The position numbers and the translations under genes were made by a program. Positions 46,078 through 53,292 of a stretch of 53,292 nucleotides of DNA are shown here, piece after piece. Numbering within the stretch: the first letter of the stretch is position 1; each line of letters opens with the position of its first letter. The notes beneath the pieces were generated by a model. That model had not been told where the DNA came from. It did not search any database and saw only the letters and a program-made list of their open reading frames with translations. Source of the stretch: Gnetum montanum (taxonomy: Eukaryota > Streptophyta > Gnetopsida > Gnetales > Gnetaceae). The stretch lies in NCBI GenBank assembly GCA_015680685.1, contig MNCI01015922.1:409440-462731 (forward strand), read 5' to 3'.

Positions 46078-46959
46078 TGATGAAACATGATTTGTTGCAT
46101 CGACTGGGCCCCATTGACATAGTCTATTGTGTCGACATAGCCCCATTGATGCAGGGGTCTATCCTGGCCTATAAATACAAGATCACTAGTTACATTTATG
46201 ACATCATATTTCATAGTAGTAGCAGAGCTCTTGTACTTTGTTTAGTCGAAAGTTAGAATATTTTTCCTAAGTGCTCACAGCAGGAGTCATTGAGTGTATG
46301 AATCTTTATTTGAGCATTGTTGTACCTAAACATGATAGTGTGTGCTATAATAAAGATGAACTTCTTGATAAATATTGTAGCATTCTGGATAGTTTAAATG
46401 TTTCATTTATGCATTCAATATTTTTAGTTATTTATTCAATATTTTCGAGTAATTAAGTTGATTAAGCTAATTAAGCAAGATAAGCTAAATAGATTAAATA
46501 CATAAGTACGATCGCTTCAAATGTAGCATGTATTCACTTGGTAATCCTAGTAACGTTATTGCTTGGTGCATCTAGTAGCGTAGCACTTGGTAACCCAGTA
46601 GTGGATACGTTGGTTTAGGATGTGTATGGAAGGTGGGAATAGATGCTTATGTTAGAATTAGTTAGAGACCAGTTAGTTAGTTAATTTAGATTAGTCGTTA
46701 AATGACTCTATCTCTCTCTCTTCAAGCACCCAAAAACATAAAACATAAAATGATAAAAATCATATGCCTCGATTTCACTTAACCATATCTTTGTACTTCA
46801 CAAGTGTAATCGGGAAGACAACAAATGACCTTAGGGCAAGATTTACTTCCTAGAAGACTAGTGTACCAAGAACTATAAAGTCTATGGAATTTGACTGAAT
46901 CGTACATGAATGCTTTGTGATTTGTATGGTTGGGCATAGGGGTACCTCACCACTCATCA
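46078..46959 (+). mobile_element. Element 1 3' LTR
   Basis: 882 bp from TGATGAAACATG to CACTCATCA. U3 units GCATCGACTGGGCCCC, TGTCGACATAGCCCC and GATGCAGGGG; TATA TATAAATA at 46170; CTTGGTAATCC/CTTGGTGCATC/CTTGGTAACCC repeats near 46540-46600. Followed by TSD TTGAT. Confidence 0.92.
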
Positions 46960-49900
46960 TTGATGCTTGTCTACAACCATAGCACATAGAAAACTAATTA
47001 ACACATGAAACCATAAAGTAGCCATAAAATTTTAAGACATGAAATAGCCAAAGTGAAACAAAGCATACTTGTGACTACCTATTGTGATGGCTTAAGCTTA
47101 AACTTAAGTTTCTTTAGGGTAGGCTAATTTGATGTTGAGGGTGCCTCCTCCATAAACCTCTTAAGTTTCTCTCTAGCTGCCCTTTTAGCCTCCATGCACC
47201 ATTGTTTGGCCTTCTGAATACTAGTAGGAAATGGGAGGGGCTCATCATCATCAGTATTTTTGGAAGACTCATATTGCCTAACATCAAGATTCTTAGTGGT
47301 GATGGAAAATGTCTCATCCACACCCTTTGGTGGATTTTAGGCTTGCACTATTGGATAAATATGTTTTATCCAAGGCTTAGAAAGTTGGCTTGGGTCTTGG
47401 AAAACCCATCACCCATTCCTATATACCACTAGAAACTTTGCAAACCTCTTTAGATAACCTACAAAAAATGCAAAGTGCATATGGATTATTGTAGAGGTGT
47501 CAACACAGAGTCTAAGAGTCTCCTCTTAAAGCCCAATAGTCAAAGCAGTAGCCAATAAAATTTGATGCCCTCCATCAAGAACTTCTTAAAGGTCCACCCT
47601 TGTGCTAGGCTAATCACCTTCTTTTGTGATATGATTCCTTTGCATCAAGGTTCGTGAAGCTATTCATTGAAATTTCAGAGTGTCTCATGCTGGCACCAAG
47701 CCACTCTAGAAGTTCCTCATGATAGCCTGATTCTCTCACTATCCTGGCAGGAACCTTGGCCCCATCATCTAGAACCCCAAACAAGTCACGAAAAAGGACA
47801 ACACCTATGCCAATGTTTACCTTAATGCCTTGAATGATGTTGCTAAAGTGACTAACCTACTCATCAAAGGAGTCAATAATGTGCAACATCTTCTCAACGA
47901 GAATGAAAGGAATAGGTGCCATCAATACATCAAGCAAACCTGTACATTGGATGTTTGCTTGAACATAACTAGGTGCCTATCCCTTTAGCCACTCCTGTGC
48001 TGATGTCACATCACCAAACTTTAGGATGGGGGTTTCCTCATGATGTGAACCTGAAAGTGGTATGATGACACCAGCTAAGGTGGAAGGTCCTACAAAGCAA
48101 CAACTAAGGGTTACCAGTCATATGAGCAATTTCAATGACCAAGAAAAGTAGTAAAACACTTAAAGCCATAAAAACATTATAAGTTCACCTTTACTTTTCT
48201 TCTGCGGTGTAGAGGTTCTAGCTACAAAAGTTTGATCAGTGTTACTAACATCTACCCACCAGCTGTGCATCATCTTATCATCCTTGCACTTCTTGTATAT
48301 CATGTTGAACTTAGTAGCATATTCTTCAAAGTTCCCACTTAACTGTTGGTACACAATAGCTTTGATTTGGGGCCTCTTGGTGAATTTGTTCAAAGCAATT
48401 TGATCCACTTCTAAGATTTGGTCATTAATGATCAAACCTTGCTCATTGACCTTGTACCTGCAAGAAGTAAAATTAATGAGGTTAGGCAAAGAAGTCAAGA
48501 CAAGATCATATAAAACCATAAAAAACATTACAATACTCATGTTTACCCCTATAGACAATGCACGGTGCCAGACAAGTTCTGGAATAGTGTGTGGGCTCTA
48601 TGTGCCACCATCAGAGTATTATCAGTATTATACTAACTATACTCTGGCATCATCTAGATATCTAATAGGTAGTATGACCTTATGACATCTAAAAGACCCC
48701 CTGTGGATTTAAGAACTAATTTATTAGTAATATATATGGTAATAAGTCTTGATGCCTGAGGCAATAGGATCTGAATAATAACCCCAGCTACATTTGCAGA
48801 CAAGTGTGATCAAAACATCACACTGAGGTTCTTGAGGAGGTAGGCAAGGAAGTCCCTTACCTCAGACTGAAACGACAACTAGAGCTTACCAAGAGGCATG
48901 TCATGTGGTGGAGTATTGGTCTTGGAATGACAAATGTAGCACAAAATGCCTATCAGCTTCACTATAATGAGAATAAGCCTCAAGAAGACCCTGCATAACA
49001 CAAAGTAAAAACATTGTGACTAATTAGGATTTCTTAGTAGGTTAGGAAAACATCTAGTTGAAGGTGAAATTAGCCTCTATAAAAAGCTCTACGGTGTTTA
49101 TCTAATAAGCTTGAAAAAATTCCATAAAAAGGCACTATTACAACCTTTCAAAGCAAAAGCATTATGGCCTATTAAAGTTAGCAAATTTAGACAAAACATC
49201 TAGTCAGAGGTGAAATTAGCCTTTGTAAAAAGCTCTAAGGTGTTTATCTAAATTAGCCTAAGTAATTTCATCACAACCTTACATAACCTTGCATTATGAC
49301 CAATGGGAATTTCTTTACAAATTTAGAAAAAAATTCCTAAGTTAGAGGTGAAATTAGCTTATGTAAAAAGATCTTAGGTGTTTATCTAAATTAGCTTGAG
49401 AAATTCCATAAAAGCATTGATACCATATTTTATAGCCTTTATAGCCAAAAAAATTATGGTAAAAACTATGTCTTAGTCTAAATTATGCATAAACCTAGAA
49501 AAAAGCATCTAAGGTATGCATAAATTTGAAAAAAAAGCAAGCATAAGTTTAGAAAAAATATCTAAAAGTATGCGCAAATTTAGAAAAAGCATGATAAACT
49601 TAGAAAAAAGCATGAAGCCATAGTAAAAGCATATTTAAAATAGAAAAAGCTTTTACTCTTCTTTAAAAAGCAAAAAAAAAATTAAGCATATCAATGACTT
49701 CTATTTTGGGCAATGTACTACAATCGTGAGTTTTGCCATGATCTACACAACCGTAGCAAAAAATTCATTTTAAATCCAATCAGAGCGATTCCACCTCTAT
49801 TGGAAAGTTGAAGCAAAATCCTATGCAACCATGACTAGAAAATAGCAAAAACCTTAGCCCTTTTCTTATGAAGATCTCACAAATCTACATAAAATTACAA

Positions 49901-50637
49901 AGGTGGCACAAACAACCTAACTACACAACATTAGAAACATAGCCCTAACTCCCTTGTTTCAAAGCCAAATTAAACAAGAAAACAATCATAGAGAAGCTTA
50001 AACAAAGGGCTACAAATCCATAACCTTTGATTTTACAAAAATGCAGCCATTTTACCAAGAAAAAAAATACACAATTTGACTTGCTTTTTCGTAGCAAAAG
50101 TTTGAAAATCCCAAAGCCTAAACTTCATATAGCCATTTAAAATGATCGAAATAGCCAAAACCATCAAAACCCATTTAAATTCACATCAAAATAATGGGGT
50201 AGGATTTTGTTAAAATTTAATTTTAATAAATCCTAAGGTCTATATTTGAAAAAAATTACCATACCCCAAGATTTTGAGAAAATAGCACAAAACAATAAGG
50301 CCTATTTTCAAAATCAAATCTGCAAAAGCTAAAGCAATAAAAAAAAACCATAGATCTACATGGGAGCAGCCAAAATAGGAGGGATTTTGTCAGAATTGTG
50401 ACCTAATCCCCCCATCAGAGTTGATTCAAAAAAACGGCCCTAACACTTTGAAGGAAAAAAACTAGAAAGAACCATAAAAATAAAGGCAAAAATAGGTAGA
50501 ATTGCCTACCTTGGAGTAGTGACAGATGGAGCCTAGATGGAAATAGGCATAGGAACCTATAATAACTCTTTTGAATGCTCATCCATCCTTTGAATTGTGG
50601 GATTTTTGCTTTTCCCTCCTCTCTGCTTGGGTGCCAT
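46960..50637 (-). pseudogene. Antisense multi-exon ORF of element D, 5' exons
   Basis: Starts at ATG 50637 reading MAPKQRGGKSKNPTIQRMDE. Proposed exons: 50637-50510 (donor CCAAG|GTAGGC), 48990 to about 48545 (acceptor GTTATGCAG; a reading frame continues to about 48550 with LKSTGGLLDVIRSYYLLDI), 48457-48189 (acceptor CTTGCAG, donor AAAG|GTGAAC; LSGNFEEYATKFNMIYKKC), 48089 to about 47066 (acceptor TTTGTAG; ESGYHEELLEWLGASM and KQWCMEAKRAAREKLKRFME) and 46970-46960 (acceptor TTGTAG), which continues across the element 1 insertion at 15882. First intron about 1.5 kb, with internal repeats. Function is not recognised. The overall plan, a globular N-terminal half, coiled coil and proline-rich tail, resembles the extra ORF of elements 1 and 2. 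In-frame stops mark it as a pseudogene. Confidence 0.55.
49040..49430. repeat. Three-copy ~140-bp intronic tandem repeat
   Basis: GGTGAAATTAGC at 49063, 49208 and 49347 starts units that continue with TAAAAAG(C/A)TCT and GGTGTTTATCTAA. They lie in the first intron of the antisense gene. Shorter units of about 27-30 bp (AAATTTAGAAAAAGCAT) follow at 49490-49640. Confidence 0.75.
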
Positions 50638-51469
50638 GGTAGGCTTAACGTTGAGAAAAAGGAGAAATTTGAAAAAGATGAGAGTTCTACGCTAGTTGCA
50701 GCGGAGATGGGAGGCTTCCACACTAAAGATTGGTTGTGGCTACCACAAGAATCTTTGCTAGAGCCCTCCTCTAATGCGCTGTTGTTGAAGAATGACAATT
50801 ATGATGAAAATTTGCAAATTTTGACTTATAAAACCCACCTAAACCTAAATAAAACCCCAGTTGTTAATTTAGTGCACCATGACTACAAGTGCACCAAAGA
50901 AAAAAGGGGAAAAGTTTAGTTCACATTGGTTTTTTTTTGGGGTGGGGGTTCACCAAAAAACAAATCTACTTTTCAAAATTTTAAATTTTTAGATTGTGGA
51001 CCCCACCTTGCACCTTCCCTTTTGATCAAACTTGCTTCAACATTGAGATAGTTACTAATTTTAGTACTTAAAACATTATGGAAAACTTACCCCCCTGCAT
51101 CCATGTTGGGAATACCATGCCCAACAAGGAAACATGTTTATCATTTTTCAAATTTGTTAAACTTGCAAATATCTTTCTATTTTTAGTAACCCAGACTTAC
51201 CTTTTTCAACACCGGGTTTCCAAATTTGGACAAAACATTAGCATGGCCAAGCACCATAGATTTTCACACTCAGGTAATAGTTCCTAATGTGGAATAAGGG
51301 GGGGTGATAACCAATCTTACCTCCCAACACCCATCTAGCACAAGTTTAATCCTAAAGTGGGCCCCACATGACCTAGAACCCCTCCAAGTATCTCCAGCAG
51401 CCTCAGAACCTCACTAGATGTAGTTAAAACTAGTTAAAACTTGGAATTTGGTGTTTTTTAGATTAGGGG
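50638..51469 (-). other. 5' region of the antisense gene and start of the repeat-rich 3' region
   Basis: A weak minus-strand TATA-like GGGTTTTATAAGTC lies about 190 bases upstream of ATG 50637 (plus 50825-50836). A T-run and G-run (50928-50948) follow, then sequence with GTGTGG and AACATTGAG words resembling the tandem array beyond. No protein recognised in 50940-51469. Confidence 0.4.
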
Positions 51470-52751
51470 AAACTTCTTCCACATTGAGCCTTTCATCCTC
51501 AGTGTGGAAAGATTTGGGGAAGCCAAAAACAACTTAAGTTGATGACCTAATAACCATTTCTTGATGCTTGGTGACCCCTAGATCCTATCAGAACTCTCTA
51601 GAGCTTCCAGAAGCCCCAAAATGGGTCAAAAATGGTACAAATCTATCACCGCCTCTCATCCACTTTGGGGCCATAATTCTTAGTGTAGAAGAAAGGGGGG
51701 AGGCTACATGAGACTTTTTGAAGCCTCCAAACTATCAAATCTTGACATCCAACATTGACTGTCGACATCAGCCACACCGGAGGTTAACATGCATGATCAA
51801 TTAGCTATAGATCTAGCCTAGATTTGACTTTCTTGATTCAAGGGACCTCTTCCATGCTGAGCCTTTTACCCCCAATGTGGAAAAAAGGAGGGAAGCCTAG
51901 AAACCCCCTCACAGCTACCAAAATGACTAGATCTTGACTTTAGGCATTGCTAACCAATGTTGGCAACCCTATTAGAACTCATGCATGGCCAAATCAACCA
52001 AAAATGATTAAAAAAGCCTTTCCCCTAATTTTCCATGTTGAGCATGGAAGCTGTAGTGTGAAATAGGTTGAGGGGGGAGGGGGGCGGGGGAATCCAAAAT
52101 ATGGCTTATGACCCTTAAAATAGTCAAATTTTAGTGTTAGATGGTAGTAGGCAACATTGGAGATCTTAGGGGCCTGCATGCAGGACCAAAAGTGACCAAA
52201 AAATCTTTTCCCAAAATTTTCCATGTTGAGCATGGTGGCCCCAATGTGGAAAAAGGAGGAAAGTCCAAAAAATGGCTTATGACCCTTGAAACAATCAAAT
52301 TACAACATCAGATGATAGTAGGCAACATTGGTGACCTTAGGGGCTTGCATGCATAACCAAAATTGATCAAAAAGCTTTTCCCCTAATTTTCCATGCTGAT
52401 CATGGAAGCCCTAGCATGGAAAAAGGGGTGGAAGTTCAAAAAATGCTTTATCAACCTTGAAATAACCAAAATTTGACATCAAGTGATAACCATAATCACC
52501 GGCAACCTGGGAAGCCTGCATGCATGCCCAAGAGTGGCCAAAAGTAACCAAAAATATTTTCCCTATTTTCCATGCTAAGCTTGAAAGCCCCAATGTGGAA
52601 AAATGGAAGTCCAAAAATTACTTATGGCCTTTGAGATGATCAAAATTTGACATAAGATGTTAGCTGTCAATGTTAGCAACTTAGGAAGCTTGCATGCATG
52701 CCTGAAAATGATAAAAATTGACCAAAAAGCTTTCCCCATATATTTCCACAT
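51470..52751. repeat. ~180-bp tandem array, about seven diverged monomers
   Basis: Anchor TTTTCCATGYTGAGCATGG or its drifted form starts near 51474, 51657, 51848, 52027, 52217, 52387, 52564 and 52743. Spacings are 183, 191, 179, 190, 170, 177 and 179. Each monomer then carries CCAATGTGGAAAAA, a (C/T)AAAATTTGACAT-like segment, GGCAAC and a TGCATGCATG segment near its end. The last monomer is cut by the family A LTR at 52752. Its place, beyond the antisense gene and before an expected 3' LTR, fits a 3' untranslated region. Confidence 0.85.
52072..52090 (+). repeat. G-rich tract inside one monomer
   Basis: Runs of 6, 6 and 5 Gs separated by single bases; quadruplex-capable. Other monomers have only short G-runs here, so it is a local expansion. 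Confidence 0.7.
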
Positions 52752-53292
52752 TGATGAGACGTGGTTTGCGTCGGCCGCGGACGCGATAAAGCATCCCCCA
52801 CGATATCGCGTACGCGATATCGCGTCCTTCCCTACAATATTGCGTACGCGATATCGCAGTCAGCTGCCATGTCTATAAATAAGAGGCGACTCTCCCTTGT
52901 TTGGGGATCCCAGTTTCAGTGTAGCGAAGCTCTGGTAGTTTGATCCCTCCAGAGTTAGAATTTTTCCCGTGTCTACCCGCAGTGTGGTGAATGTGATTGT
53001 ACGGTGTCTTTATTCGAGTGTGCCGTACTTGGACACGCACATGACCGAAAATAAAGATCGAGATTACTTCATCATTGCAGCATTCACTTAGTTTATTTTA
53101 TTGTTATTTATTGCTTTCATAGCGTGGTGTGAGTACGACTTAACTACGAGCATCCACGGGTGTGTACGGCTAGTTAAGGAATCGGTTGCTCATCGCGATT
53201 AGTCTCTCACCCTTAAACTCCTAGAAGCGGAACAAGTACAACTTGATTACGAGCATTTAAGTGTGACTGCTTGGTAGCCTAGTGGTGTAGCT
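52752..53292 (+). mobile_element. Family A LTR, cut by right window edge
   Basis: Starts TGATGAGACGTGG inside a tandem monomer. It has a GCGATATCGC array at 52801-52857, including a 22-bp perfect palindrome at 52801-52822, TATA TATAAATA at 52874, AATAAAGATCGAGATT at 53050, and TCTCACCCTTAAACTC, matching the solo LTR of 873 bp. About 330 bp of LTR should lie beyond the edge. CpGs are abundant. Whether it is solo or part of a full element cannot be seen. Confidence 0.88.

Larger units (their letters stand above)
15883..46959 (+). mobile_element. Element 1: nested Athila/Tat-like Ty3/gypsy retrotransposon
   Basis: Full-length element: 5' LTR 15883-16794, PBS 16796-16813, gag from 16948, protease-RT-RNase H-integrase to about 26660, extra ORF 28739-45863, PPT about 46068-46077, 3' LTR 46078-46959. 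The gene order protease-RT-RNase H-integrase is Ty3/gypsy. RT wording (FLDGYSGYNQI, FMDDF) and the lack of a chromodomain point to the Athila/Tat branch. It is interrupted by element 2 (30491-44748) and solo LTR E (19038-22608). Without these and their TSDs it would be about 13.2 kb. All coding parts contain stops. It is inserted in an exon of the antisense gene of element D. Confidence 0.9.

Noticed and set aside
50575-50919. 114-codon plus-strand frame
   Set aside because: It overlaps the proposed first exon and upstream region of the antisense ORF; no family resemblance on the plus strand.
51470-52751. CRISPR-like or centromeric array
   Set aside because: Repeats are about 180 bp, diverged and directly adjacent with no spacers. 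Only about seven monomers are present, so calling it centromeric is unsupported.
1-53292. tRNA, rRNA or other structured RNA genes
   Set aside because: No cloverleaf with A/B boxes or rRNA segments was recognised by eye; short palindromes belong to the LTR arrays.

Overview
This looks like a piece of a large, repeat-rich land-plant nuclear genome. A gymnosperm is my best guess, but that is inference from the age and nesting depth of the elements. I see no intact cellular gene, rRNA, tRNA or CRISPR array. Almost everything I can identify is Ty3/gypsy-type LTR retrotransposon DNA, mostly decayed by C-to-T/G-to-A changes that turn Gln, Arg and Trp codons into stops.

The core is a multi-level nest that can be unpacked by target-site duplications (TSDs). 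(1) An old element D on the + strand has a repeat-rich promoter block (about 4.35-10.1 kb), a Tat-like gag and protease (10105-13755), no RT or integrase that I can find, an antisense multi-exon ORF (exons spread over 50637 down to 14372, - strand), and a roughly 180-bp tandem array in its 3' region (51.47-52.75 kb). (2) Element 1 (+ strand, 15883-46959, TSD CTGAT/TTGAT) sits inside an exon of that antisense ORF. (3) Element 2 (same family, - strand, 30491-44748, TSD TTCAA/TTGAA) sits inside the extra ORF of element 1. (4) A solo LTR of a related family A (- strand, 40099-40971, perfect TSD ATTGG) sits in the protease of element 2. A separate 3.57-kb solo LTR, family E (- strand, 19038-22608, TSD GCTAC/GCTAT), sits in the gag-protease region of element 1.

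Elements 1 and 2 each have about 0.9-kb LTRs (TGATGA...TCATCA), a primer site resembling a decayed tRNA-Asp site, gag, then protease-RT-RNase H-integrase of the Athila/Tat type without a chromodomain. They also carry an unusual sense-strand extra ORF of about 950 codons before the 3' LTR. In both copies this ORF has what looks like its own TATA promoter, a leader intron of about 300 bp, and an ATG immediately after the splice acceptor. The putative internal promoter carries the same GTCGAC-type motif array as the LTR U3.

The window edges carry family A LTRs: a - strand LTR end abutting a + strand LTR fragment at 1-477, and a + strand LTR cut by the right edge at 52752-53292. These keep many CpGs and arrays of the palindrome GCGATATCGC, so they are probably younger. 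The interval 478-4348 holds a Tourist-like MITE, small repeats and unrecognised AT-rich DNA. Assembly problems are visible: a 1025-bp exact duplication around one N (5796), a 46-bp duplication around one N (18183), a single N at 478, and a 415-bp N gap (20576-20990).
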